Below, piece after piece: positions 29,044 through 37,351 of a DNA stretch of 44,093 nucleotides (the stretch's first letter is position 1; each line of letters begins with the position of its first letter). This DNA comes from Flavobacteriales bacterium. Lineage in GTDB: Bacteria; Bacteroidota; Bacteroidia; Flavobacteriales_E; Vicingaceae. The notes beneath the pieces are model-generated. The model saw only the letters and a list, made by a program, of their open reading frames with translations, had not been told where the DNA came from and did not search any database. The stretch spans positions 1-44,093 of the forward strand of contig JADYZM010000001.1 of NCBI GenBank assembly GCA_020853105.1. Direction: 5' to 3'. The position numbers and the translations under genes were made by a program.

Positions 29044-32000
29044 TTATTGAATAATTATCACTTCACTATCTTCGTTTATACCATCGCAAACCAACATCAA
29101 TACATACGAACCAAAATTACAATCGGAAACATTAATCGTTTTTTGGTTGTTTTGCAAATCAAGAGGATAGGTTCGGTCAATGCTATTGTCTGTTTTTAAT
29201 AAACGAACATGAGCACTGTTGGTATTTACCGTTTTGTAATCAATGGTAATAAAATCATTCGCAGGGTTTGGAGTAACCTTAATGATTTCTCTTTCTTTTT
29301 TACACAGCTGATTACTTGCCGTTATGGTAACTTTGTCTTCGTCTATGCAACCAGATGAGGATACATATTTTAAAGTATAGGTAGTTGTTTTGTTTGGTGT
29401 AATTTTTACAACAGGTTCTTCCGAAACAAGCTTTCCGCTATCATCATACCACTTATAACTCGAACATTTGCTTACAGGACTTGCAACTAATGCAGCAGAA
29501 CAACCTTTTTTTATATACTGATTTTCTCCCGCATCTATGTTATTTAACAAATCACAATTAGGCTTTTGAATAGCATAACGCACACCTCCAATTATTTCTT
29601 CAGAGTCACTTCTTTTCTGAATAATATCGTAGCTAAATTCTTCTTTTTCAGAAACAGGATTTGAAGGATAGGTTACCATCAAAGAAGTGGTTCTAACCTC
29701 ATTTGGAGTTAATGTAATATTGTCAAAACTTGAAGATGTTGCCGTAATTTCAAATAAATTTCGGTTAGATAAAGTAATTGGAGAGTGCTCGTTTATGTTG
29801 TTGTTGATTGATCCATTATCAGACATAGGTGGAGATTTTACCTCAATAAATCCGGAGCCTTTTCTTCCACCTTGTTTCCATTTTTCATAAAGTTGTTCAT
29901 CTAAAGCTACAGTTATATTCCCCTCTGTTGTAATTGGGTTGGATAGCTCTTCTTGTGGCACGGAAAATTTAATATCAAAAGTAGCAGCAATATTGTCTGG
30001 ATTTGCAACAGCTACAGTTGTACCAATGTTTTGCATTACATCATCAGAACAATCTGCTAAAATGTTAACCATATTATCTACAACAGTTAAATTCTTCCAA
30101 GCCACATTGTTATTTTCTGTAACATAAGCTCCTATATTGGTAAATGGTGTAATTGGGTCGCTTGGAGTATTAATTTGTGATAACAAACAAAAATGCCAAG
30201 GTTCGGAGTTGAATGAATAATCACTAGGACTAGGAGGGCTCCAAGTAAATTCTAAAATAACTTCACCACCAGCAGGGATAATAGGAATGTTTTGTGACGC
30301 TACTAAATCACCTGCTAAAGCATTGTTTGGTGGGTCTAAATCTAATGTTCCATTCCAATAAGTTGGGTAATTTAAACTGGTACTGGCTTTTGCCCAACTC
30401 AAATCAAGTGTTTCTGTACCATCGGAAGGCACACAACTTTTGTTGCGAACTCGAACATAAACATAATTAGATTGATTATTTATAGGATTTTGATGTGTAA
30501 AATTAGTCAAACCATCGGCTTGATTTCTTACCCAAATATCTTCGCTCAACCAAGGATACTGCGTTGTTATGTTTGGTGTAACTCCAAAATCATTATAACT
30601 GTCTTTGGTGTATAAATCTAAAGTAGCAGAATAACTGGCTTGTGCAACCTTAACAGATTCAAAGGCATCAACTAATCCATGTCCAACTTCTGGATGCCAA
30701 GTTCCATTTGGTCTGTCAAAAGTAGTTTGATAGTTATATAAATCTGGTCTTATTTTTTGAGCTGTTGACATGATGATATCGCCAACATTCCGCTGCGATA
30801 AACAGGGATTTACCGATAAAATTAAAGCAGCAACGCCTGATACGTGAGGGGCTGCGGAGGATGTTTGACTAAAATCCTGATAACTACTATTTACATCTGT
30901 TGTCGGTATTAATACACCAGGAGCAACAACATCTAATAGTTCTCCATAATTACTTCCTGACAATCCTGAGCTTCCTATACATGAACTTGGAGACAATCTT
31001 TTTCCACAAGGATCTATTGCTCCAACAGTGATGATATCAGGGTGAAGATTACTTGGGTAACTAACTGTTGAGGCATTGTCGTTAGCAGATGCGAAGACAA
31101 CAACAGAGCCAAGTCCATTTCTTCCTAATGACATTGCTGATAAAATGGCATCATTAATTAATTCAAAACAAACAGAATTTGGGTCGCCAATTTTCCATGA
31201 GTTGTTGATAACACTAGCTCCATGTAGATATGCAAAGCTAAATGAACCTGCATAACTTGCTCCAATACCAGGGCTTACACCACCTTGAGCACCGATTGTC
31301 ATTATTGGACAATCGGGAGATACTCCAGTAATTCCAACTCCGTTATCTTTGTTAGCTCCTATTATACCTGCTACTCCTGTGGCGTGCCACATCCCAATTA
31401 GGTTGTTGGGATTTAGGTTTGTGCTAAAATCAGGATGTATGTTTGTTAAGTCAGGATGTGTTCTATCTATAAGATTAGACTCAATAACAGCTACAATCAC
31501 ACTAGTATTTCCTGTGGTTATTTGATGAGCTTGACAAAGATTAATATCTAATTCTGTATATAAAGGATTAAGTTGCCCAGTATTTTCTAAACCCCATTGA
31601 TTTGGAAATAATGGGTCGTTTACACAACTTAGCTCAATATTTATAAGAAAATCTGGCTGTACAATTTCGAACAATCCACTATTACTAAATAATGTTGCCA
31701 TTTGCAAGGTGTTACCTGTTGAGTTTTTATCGCAAGAAAGAGTGTGCCAAAGTGGCATAAATTTATTGTTGCCTAAAATCTCAATATTATTTTCTTGGGC
31801 TAAGTTTTCGAGTAATTGCAAGTCAGTTGAATTATACAGCTTTACATAGAATAGATGGGTAACAACAAGCTCTTCGTTATTTTGAGTTAGATATACGGGT
31901 GATTCGCTATGTATAACGCTATTGTTAGACAATACCATATTTTCGATATCTAAGCCTTCAATGACTGCCCAATTACTTTCTGTTGTTCTACTAGTATGAA

Positions 32001-32271
32001 TACTGTCTAAAGCGTTTAGAGTAGTCAATTCTCCATATTCTCTGATTTGGATGTCAGATAAGTTCAACACTTGCTTTAATGTAGTTGTATCAAGTATTGT
32101 TCTATCGAATGTAATGTATTTTTTTGTTGTTATTTTTCCGGAAATAGCGGGCACATCACAATCCGAATTCTGAGCAAAAACAACTGATACAGTTAAAATA
32201 AGAAGAACCGTGATAAAACCAACTCGAAACAATTTGTCGAGTTGATTTTTATGTAAGAAAAATGTTTTCAT
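29044..32271 (-). CDS. T9SS-secreted subtilisin-like (S8) protease with altered catalytic Asp
   Basis: 1075 residues. Signal peptide at 1-33 (hydrophobic 18-32, ending VVFAQ), a propeptide-like region to about 215, then the S8 domain at about 220-500. Catalytic His is H296 in MWHATGVAGI, catalytic Ser is S471 in QTSSAAPHVSG, and the oxyanion Asn is N397 in FASAND. The usual Asp of VAVIDTG is replaced by Glu (E264, in VAVIESNLIDRTHPDL), and the second His of HGTHVAG is Gly. Beta-rich domains fill 540-990, and the protein ends with a type A T9SS sorting domain (TPNPANDFITIDYK). It should be exported and probably cell-associated; activity is uncertain. Confidence 0.88.
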   Translation of the reverse strand: MKTFFLHKNQLDKLFRVGFITVLLILTVSVVFAQNSDCDVPAISGKITTKKYITFDRTILDTTTLKQVLNLSDIQIREYGELTTLNALDSIHTSRTTESNWAVIEGLDIENMVLSNNSVIHSESPVYLTQNNEELVVTHLFYVKLYNSTDLQLLENLAQENNIEILGNNKFMPLWHTLSCDKNSTGNTLQMATLFSNSGLFEIVQPDFLINIELSCVNDPLFPNQWGLENTGQLNPLYTELDINLCQAHQITTGNTSVIVAVIESNLIDRTHPDLTNIHPDFSTNLNPNNLIGMWHATGVAGIIGANKDNGVGITGVSPDCPIMTIGAQGGVSPGIGASYAGSFSFAYLHGASVINNSWKIGDPNSVCFELINDAILSAMSLGRNGLGSVVVFASANDNASTVSYPSNLHPDIITVGAIDPCGKRLSPSSCIGSSGLSGSNYGELLDVVAPGVLIPTTDVNSSYQDFSQTSSAAPHVSGVAALILSVNPCLSQRNVGDIIMSTAQKIRPDLYNYQTTFDRPNGTWHPEVGHGLVDAFESVKVAQASYSATLDLYTKDSYNDFGVTPNITTQYPWLSEDIWVRNQADGLTNFTHQNPINNQSNYVYVRVRNKSCVPSDGTETLDLSWAKASTSLNYPTYWNGTLDLDPPNNALAGDLVASQNIPIIPAGGEVILEFTWSPPSPSDYSFNSEPWHFCLLSQINTPSDPITPFTNIGAYVTENNNVAWKNLTVVDNMVNILADCSDDVMQNIGTTVAVANPDNIAATFDIKFSVPQEELSNPITTEGNITVALDEQLYEKWKQGGRKGSGFIEVKSPPMSDNGSINNNINEHSPITLSNRNLFEITATSSSFDNITLTPNEVRTTSLMVTYPSNPVSEKEEFSYDIIQKRSDSEEIIGGVRYAIQKPNCDLLNNIDAGENQYIKKGCSAALVASPVSKCSSYKWYDDSGKLVSEEPVVKITPNKTTTYTLKYVSSSGCIDEDKVTITASNQLCKKEREIIKVTPNPANDFITIDYKTVNTNSAHVRLLKTDNSIDRTYPLDLQNNQKTINVSDCNFGSYVLMLVCDGINEDSEVIIIQ

Positions 32272-32575
32272 AAGAATTTGAGCTTAAAGTTAAAGAAAAA
32301 AGGAATTGAAAAATTAGTTTGGTAGATTCAACCGGTGTTATGAAGTATCTAGAAAATTTAAATGTAGGGTAAAGGAAGACTTATACTCTCTCTCTCTCTC
32401 TCTCTCTACAAAATAAGAGGGTTGAACTCAACTTGATATATTTAATTGAAAGAAACATGAAACGAAGATACAGAAAAAAGAAATACTAGTCAAATTAATT
32501 TTCTCTAGAAGATTATTATATGGATATTTGCAGCCAATTTCGATGTGTTTTTTTGAAAGATAATCCGATATTTTA
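32272..32575. other. 304-bp intergenic region between the divergent subtilase and ribF genes
   Basis: No gene is visible. It contains the (CT)11 tract, a short dyad GTTGA-AC-TCAAC at 32421-32432, and on the minus strand a -7-like TACATTTA (32366 to 32359) that would serve the subtilase gene with a leader of about 80 bases. I see no strong promoter for ribF: a TTTG at 32552-32555 is too close to the ATG to be paired with a -7 box. Confidence 0.6.
32386..32407 (+). repeat. (CT)11 dinucleotide microsatellite
   Basis: Eleven uninterrupted CT units; the minus strand reads (AG)11. It lies 115 bases upstream of the subtilase ATG, and its near edge sits exactly 19 bases upstream of the -7-like TACATTTA, that is, at the -33 position. 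Length changes by slippage could therefore alter expression. Confidence 0.95.
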
Positions 32576-33502
32576 ATGAATATTTACCGAAACATTAACG
32601 AGTTTAAAGCTAAGGAAGATGTTGTGATTACAACAGGAACTTTTGACGGCGTTCATGTTGGTCATCGAAAAATTATTCAACGGGTTACTGAGTTGGCAAA
32701 AAAAATAAATGGGGAGTCGGTTTTGCTCACTTTTTTCCCCCATCCACGTATGGTGTTGTATCCTGAGCAAAACGATTTAAGGCTAATTAACACCATTGAA
32801 GAACGAGTTGAATTATTGAAAGAAACAGGTATCGACCACCTGATTATTCATCCTTTTACCAAAGAATTTTCTAGAATTTCGTCGCTCGATTTTGTGAGAG
32901 ATATATTGGTAACTAAACTCAATACAAGAAAACTAGTTATTGGATACGACCATCATTTTGGAAAAAATAGAGAAGGCTCTTTTGAACATTTGAAAGAATA
33001 CGGACCAGTTTATGGTTTTGATGTTGAGGAAATTTCTGCACAAGAAATTCAGCAAATCAACATCAGTTCAACCAAAATAAGAAATTCAGTGTTGATTGGA
33101 GAAATAAAAGCGGCTAATCAATTTTTGGGGTATCATTATTTCATTAACGGAACGGTTGTTGAGGGAGAGAAAATAGGTAGGCAAATAGGTTTTCCGACAG
33201 CAAATTTAAAAGTAAACGATTGGTATAAATTAATTCCTGGCAATGGAGTTTATGCCGTAAAGGTTGATTTTGAGGGAGGTGTTTATAATGGTATGTTGAA
33301 TATAGGTACTCGTCCAACAATTAATGGAAATGATGTAACCATTGAGGTAAATATATTTAACTTCAATCAAGAAATTTATACCAAAGAGCTTAAAATAGAG
33401 TTTATTGAGAAAATACGAGATGAACAAAAATTCGATAATTTAACAGATTTACAAAAACAATTAACCCATGACAAAGAAAAAGCACTCTCCATTTTATCTT
33501 AA
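32576..33502 (+). CDS. ribF: Bifunctional riboflavin kinase / FAD synthetase
   Basis: Converts riboflavin to FMN and FMN to FAD. 308 residues: an N-terminal nucleotidyltransferase domain with TTGTFDGVHVGHRKIIQ (19-35) and LVIGYDHHFGKNREG, and a C-terminal kinase domain with GRQIGFPTANL, GVYAVKV and NIGTRPTINGNDVTIEVNIF. Both halves appear complete. The stop lies 35 bases inside the next gene. Confidence 0.97.
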   Translation: MNIYRNINEFKAKEDVVITTGTFDGVHVGHRKIIQRVTELAKKINGESVLLTFFPHPRMVLYPEQNDLRLINTIEERVELLKETGIDHLIIHPFTKEFSRISSLDFVRDILVTKLNTRKLVIGYDHHFGKNREGSFEHLKEYGPVYGFDVEEISAQEIQQINISSTKIRNSVLIGEIKAANQFLGYHYFINGTVVEGEKIGRQIGFPTANLKVNDWYKLIPGNGVYAVKVDFEGGVYNGMLNIGTRPTINGNDVTIEVNIFNFNQEIYTKELKIEFIEKIRDEQKFDNLTDLQKQLTHDKEKALSILS

Positions 33503-34091
33503 CTTGTTTTTGATGTTGGCTTTTGCATTAAATTCAACAAATGTTTCATCTCAATTGATTGATATTCAAAGTCTTGATACAATACCTGAACTTACGTTGG
33601 ATCAAGCTTTAAAACAAGACCCGCTTAAAGTATATAAACTAACTTTAAGGAAACAAAAACTTACAGAATTGCCAGATATTACTCAGTTTAAAAATTTACA
33701 AAGTTTAAACGTAAGTAGAAACAAACTCTCTAGCCTCCCCAAACAGATATTTGCATTTCAGTATCTTCAAAATTTAGATGTTTCAGATAATCCGATTTCT
33801 ACAATACCGATTGAAATAGGCAATCTAGTTCATTTGAGAAAATTTATTACTAACGAAACCAATATAACTGGACTACCTGCTGAAATAAGCAAATTAAAAG
33901 TGCTTAATTATTTAGATGTTTGGGGAACTAATGTTGCTTCTTTTCCAGATGAAATTGTCGAACTGAAAGAAACCTTAAAAGAAATTGACATGAGGGTGAT
34001 AATGATGAACAATTCAGAACACCAAAAAATAAAAACTTTACTCCCTCAAACAAAAATTCACTTTTCAAAATCTTGTAATTGTGGGTTCTAA
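33468..34091 (+). CDS. Secreted leucine-rich-repeat protein
   Basis: 207 residues. Start at 33468 gives a good signal peptide (KKK, then a hydrophobic stretch ending NVSSQ) and overlaps ribF by 35 bases; the next Met (33513) would remove the basic part of the signal. About four and a half 23-residue leucine-rich repeats follow, e.g. FKNLQSLNVSRNKLSSLPKQ and FQYLQNLDVSDNPISTIPIE, of the LxxLxLxxNxLxxLP type. Probably a periplasmic or surface binding protein; the partner is unknown. There is no T9SS sorting domain; the C-terminus is SKSCNCGF. Confidence 0.85.
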   Translation: MTKKKHSPFYLNLFLMLAFALNSTNVSSQLIDIQSLDTIPELTLDQALKQDPLKVYKLTLRKQKLTELPDITQFKNLQSLNVSRNKLSSLPKQIFAFQYLQNLDVSDNPISTIPIEIGNLVHLRKFITNETNITGLPAEISKLKVLNYLDVWGTNVASFPDEIVELKETLKEIDMRVIMMNNSEHQKIKTLLPQTKIHFSKSCNCGF

Positions 34092-34161
34092 AAATTACTT
34101 TTACTTTAAAATTAATATAACGAACAACGTTTTTTTGATGTAACTCGTAATATTGACATTG

Positions 34162-34776
34162 ATGCTTAATAAATTGAGAATATTATTACCACTATTGTTT
34201 TTCCTTACAATCGGAAACCTCTTTTCACAAGACAAATTACTGTTTCTGAATGGAAAAGAGCTTGATGGTCAATTTATTGGCAGCACTCAATACGAAACCA
34301 CTTTTAAATCATCTAAAGGCAAGGACTTTTTGATTGATAATTATCGTTTGTTTTCATATACTCAGGGCGATAAAGAAACCATAATTTATAAATTTGACAC
34401 GCTGGAGGGAAATTTTTTAAATGAAAAAGATATGCGTTTATTTGTTTATGGAGAACGCGATGCATTTAAAAGTTATCAATCAAATTTTGCTACAGCATTA
34501 GGTTTTGCAGCAGGTGGTGTTGCAGGATTTTTTATGCAAAAAGAACAAGCTTTTATTTTTCTACCTGCACCGGTGGTATGCACATCTATCACTTTACTTT
34601 TTCCAACCTCTGTGAAAGAAAAAAGATTAAAAAACTCAGAATATTTAAGAGAAGATGAGTATTTGAGAGGACATGAGCGAGTGGCTCGAAGCAAACGAAC
34701 ACAAAATACACTTTTAAGCAGTACCCTTGGACTTGGTGTTGGATTTTTAACTGGCTTATTAGTAAACAGCAAATAA
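34162..34776 (+). CDS. Secreted protein of unknown function with C-terminal hydrophobic segments
   Basis: 204 residues from the ATG at 34162 (TTG codons upstream in frame are less likely). A signal peptide (LRILLPLLFFLTIGNLFSQ) is followed by a small beta-rich part (KLLFLNGKELDGQFIGST, about 20-75) that looks like a one-domain carrier. Two glycine-rich hydrophobic segments come next: ALGFAAGGVAGFFM around 110-120, and TLGLGVGFLTGLLV at the end. Between them lies a charged stretch. Similar 'LNGKELDGxxI' plus glycine-zipper proteins are, from memory, hypothetical in Bacteroidota. I cannot name a function. Confidence 0.7.
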   Translation: MLNKLRILLPLLFFLTIGNLFSQDKLLFLNGKELDGQFIGSTQYETTFKSSKGKDFLIDNYRLFSYTQGDKETIIYKFDTLEGNFLNEKDMRLFVYGERDAFKSYQSNFATALGFAAGGVAGFFMQKEQAFIFLPAPVVCTSITLLFPTSVKEKRLKNSEYLREDEYLRGHERVARSKRTQNTLLSSTLGLGVGFLTGLLVNSK

Positions 34777-34796
34777 ATTAAAATCAACAATTCTCG

Positions 34797-35681
34797 TTGA
34801 AAGTTTTTATTTTTCTCATAAGAAATTTTGTATATAGCAACTTGTTTGTTTCCTTTTGTATTGCCCTATTAACACATCAAACATACATTTTACTAAAGCT
34901 TAATCAAGTTCATAGTTTTGAAATATTGGCTTTTGTTTTTTGTTCCACACTTTTTACATACAACTTTCAACGTATTTATAGACTTAGTACAAGCGATTTA
35001 GTTGGGAAAGTGATTGGATTCAGACTCAGTTGGATTATCAGAAATCGGAAAAAATTATTTTTTTTATCCCTCTTGGCAGCTTTGTTCAGTGGATATTTCT
35101 TATCGCAATTGTCTAATAAATTATATTTGTTAATTATTCCTCTTGCCGTATTATCTGTTGTTCATGTAATCCCAATATTCAAAAAAAATAATAGAAGAAT
35201 TGCCATTCGCGAATTGCCATTAGTAAAAATATTTGTGATAGCTGCTGTTTGGTCAACAGTTATAGTTGCTCTTCCAGTAGCTGATACCTATGGTTTTGAA
35301 AAGCTTAAAGACAGCTCAACAATATTTTTATGGAGCGAACAATTTTTATACATTTTTGCAATTACTTTGCCTTTCGATATTCGAGATTTGAGATATGATA
35401 TTGAAACTGAAGTTAAAACTATTCCCATGGTAATAGGTATTAGAAAAACCATTTTATTATCAACCAGTTTTATGTTGGTTTTTATTGGGTTAAAATATAT
35501 TCAATATGCTTTTTATAAACAACTTACATTCAACCAGATGGTTGCCACTGTAGTCTCAAGTTTATTTGTAGTCGGATTAATCTCTTTTTCCAGAAAAAAT
35601 CGCTCGGAATTATTCTACTCCGGTTTGGTAGAAGGAACAATGATGCTTATGTATTTTAGTATTTTAATGTTGGAATATTAA
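34797..35681 (+). CDS. UbiA-like membrane protein with a missing first aspartate motif
   Basis: 294 residues with about eight or nine hydrophobic helices. Start is TTG at 34797; no ATG occurs in frame until about residue 227. The second prenyltransferase motif is recognisable as FDIRDLRYDIETEVKTIP, with D194, D197, D201 and K207, matching the D(x)2-3D ... KT pattern of UbiA-type enzymes. The first motif, normally NDxxD, reads YNFQRIYR (55-62). Without those acids normal diphosphate binding is doubtful, so it may be an inactive or changed relative. Its stop codon overlaps that of hemJ on the other strand. Confidence 0.75.
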   Translation: MKVFIFLIRNFVYSNLFVSFCIALLTHQTYILLKLNQVHSFEILAFVFCSTLFTYNFQRIYRLSTSDLVGKVIGFRLSWIIRNRKKLFFLSLLAALFSGYFLSQLSNKLYLLIIPLAVLSVVHVIPIFKKNNRRIAIRELPLVKIFVIAAVWSTVIVALPVADTYGFEKLKDSSTIFLWSEQFLYIFAITLPFDIRDLRYDIETEVKTIPMVIGIRKTILLSTSFMLVFIGLKYIQYAFYKQLTFNQMVATVVSSLFVVGLISFSRKNRSELFYSGLVEGTMMLMYFSILMLEY

Positions 35682-36223
35682 CCTACATTTTTATCTCTCA
35701 ACTTTTTATACCAATTTATACCCATCATCAACAAAACAGAAAAAAGTAAAATTCCGGCAACACCCCAAAACCAGCCTATTTCATTTTTTAAAACAACCAA
35801 AAATACTATTGATACAAGCAAAACAGTAGCCACCTCATTCCAAATTCTTAATTTGAATGAAGAAAAATTGATTTTGTTTTTTTGAAGTTGGTTAAATAGT
35901 CGCTGACAGGATAGGTGATACAAATAAAGAGCTACAACAAAAGTAAGTTTGACATGCATCCACGGTTGGCTCATATAAAATTTAAAGTTTGTGCTCAACA
36001 ACCACAAAGCAAAAAATAGCGTTAAAACAGCCGAAGGCCATGTAATTCCATACCAAAGCCGTTTACTCATTATTTTATATTGTTTCTGCAACACAGCTTT
36101 GGCATTTTCATCTTCATCTTCAGCTTCAACATGATAGATAAAGAGTCTGACGATATAAAACAAACCTGCAAACCAAGTTACAATAAAAATAATATGAAGA
36201 GCTTTGAGATAGTTAAAGTCCAT
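35678..36223 (-). CDS. hemJ: Protoporphyrinogen oxidase HemJ
   Basis: HemJ oxidises protoporphyrinogen IX (or coproporphyrinogen-type substrates) late in haem synthesis. 181 residues from the ATG at 36223; the upstream in-frame Met at 36271 would add a charged, non-family N-terminus. It has about four helices, the opening YLKALHIIFIVTWFAGLFYI with the conserved His, YGITWPSAV, QPWMHVKLTFV and the C-terminal LRIWNEVATVLLV. It is divergent from hemH, which catalyses the next step or its neighbour. Confidence 0.92.
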   Translation of the reverse strand: MDFNYLKALHIIFIVTWFAGLFYIVRLFIYHVEAEDEDENAKAVLQKQYKIMSKRLWYGITWPSAVLTLFFALWLLSTNFKFYMSQPWMHVKLTFVVALYLYHLSCQRLFNQLQKNKINFSSFKLRIWNEVATVLLVSIVFLVVLKNEIGWFWGVAGILLFSVLLMMGINWYKKLRDKNVG

Positions 36224-36237
36224 TTTGATAAAAAAAA

Positions 36238-36267
36238 CTAAATTACACTTCATTTTATTTTTTGCAA
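36238..36267 (-). promoter_or_regulatory. Promoter of hemJ
   Basis: On the minus strand TTG (36267-36265), a 19-base spacer, then TAATTTAG (36245-36238), one mismatch from TAnnTTTG. It would give a leader of about ten bases before the ATG at 36223, which also supports choosing that start. Confidence 0.5.
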
Positions 36268-36291
36268 CCAATTCACTGAATAAGATTTCGT

Positions 36292-36299
36292 TAACTTTG
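36292..36299 (+). promoter_or_regulatory. Possible -7 box of hemH, near-leaderless
   Basis: TAACTTTG (36292-36299) is a perfect TAnnTTTG but lies only 4 bases before the hemH ATG (36304), so transcription would begin at or near the start codon. No TTG lies 19 bases upstream (nearest TTTG at 36261-36264). Confidence 0.3.
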
Positions 36300-36303
36300 A
36301 TGT

Positions 36304-37329
36304 ATGAAGAAAAAAGGAGTGTTATTGATTAATTTGGGAACGCCGGATAGCCCTTCTGTTAAAGATGTTCGCAAATACCTTAGAGAATTTTTGATGGATA
36401 AGTTCGTGATTGATTTACCTTTTTTATCCCGTTGGATGTTGGTTCATTTAATTATAGCCCCTTTTCGGGGACCTAAATCGGCTAAAATTTATAAAAAACT
36501 GTGGAACGATAACGGTTCGCCTTTAAAGTATTTTGGACACAGACTAAAAGAATTGACTCAAGTAAAATTAGGAGAAAACTATTCAGTTGAGTTGGCTATG
36601 CGTTATCAAAACCCATCAATTGAAAGTGTCTTGAAGCAATTTAAGAACCAACAAATTTCTGAAATTATTGTTTTACCACTATATCCTCAATTTGCATCTT
36701 CTACTACACTTTCAAGTATCAGTAAGGTTGAAGAAGAATTAAAAAAAATAAATTATTCTCCACAAATTAAATGGATAAACAACTTTTTGACCAACCCAAA
36801 ATTTATTCAGGCTTTTTCAGAAAACGGTAATAAACACTGGAAAACAGGTAAATATCAAAAGATACTCTTTAGCTATCATGGTGTCCCTGAACGACATATA
36901 ATGAATGATTGTCAAAACGGATATTGCAAACTCAACGAATCTTGTTGCTCCAGTTATAACCACAACAATCAACTTTGTTATAGAGCACAATGTTTTGAAA
37001 CCTCTCGGTTAATTGCTTTGGCTATGGGGCTTACAAATGAACAGTATATAGTTGCATTTCAATCCAGACTGGAAACTCGTTCACGCGACCCGTGGTTAAA
37101 ACCCTATGCAGACTTGATTATTGCCGATTTACCTAAAAATGGGATTAAAAATGTACTTGCATTTTCTCCATCATTTGTTGCCGATTGCTTGGAAACAACC
37201 ATTGAAGTAGGGGTAGAATTCAAAGAAATATTTTATGAAAATGGTGGTGAAAAATGGCAATTGGTTGAAAGTTTAAACGAAAGCCCAACTTGGGTAGAAA
37301 CAATTGTGGACTTAATAGAAAAGGTTTAA
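36304..37329 (+). CDS. hemH: Ferrochelatase with a cysteine-rich insert
   Basis: Inserts Fe2+ into porphyrin, the last or second-last step of haem synthesis. 341 residues, with LLINLGTPDSPSVKDVRKYL at the N-terminus, the active-site SYHGVPERH (H192), FQSRLETRSRDPWLKPYAD (253-270), and SPSFVADCLETTIEVG with E297. Between 200 and 230 it has C203, C208, C214, C215, C225 and C230, a cluster absent from E. coli HemH. Some bacterial ferrochelatases hold a 2Fe-2S cluster, so that is possible here. It is divergent from hemJ, and pepP follows after 22 bases. Confidence 0.96.
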   Translation: MKKKGVLLINLGTPDSPSVKDVRKYLREFLMDKFVIDLPFLSRWMLVHLIIAPFRGPKSAKIYKKLWNDNGSPLKYFGHRLKELTQVKLGENYSVELAMRYQNPSIESVLKQFKNQQISEIIVLPLYPQFASSTTLSSISKVEEELKKINYSPQIKWINNFLTNPKFIQAFSENGNKHWKTGKYQKILFSYHGVPERHIMNDCQNGYCKLNESCCSSYNHNNQLCYRAQCFETSRLIALAMGLTNEQYIVAFQSRLETRSRDPWLKPYADLIIADLPKNGIKNVLAFSPSFVADCLETTIEVGVEFKEIFYENGGEKWQLVESLNESPTWVETIVDLIEKV

Positions 37330-37337
37330 TAAATTTG
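37330..37337 (+). promoter_or_regulatory. Possible -7 box of the Xaa-Pro aminopeptidase gene
   Basis: TAAATTTG (37330-37337) begins right after the hemH stop and would start transcription about 9 bases before the next ATG. The nearest TTG upstream (37304-37306) has a 23-base spacer, longer than the usual 19. Confidence 0.25.
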
Positions 37338-37351
37338 AAAAAAAATACAAA

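Noticed and set aside
32386..32407. CT tract as part of a coding repeat
   Set aside because: No open frame spans it; it lies between divergent genes.
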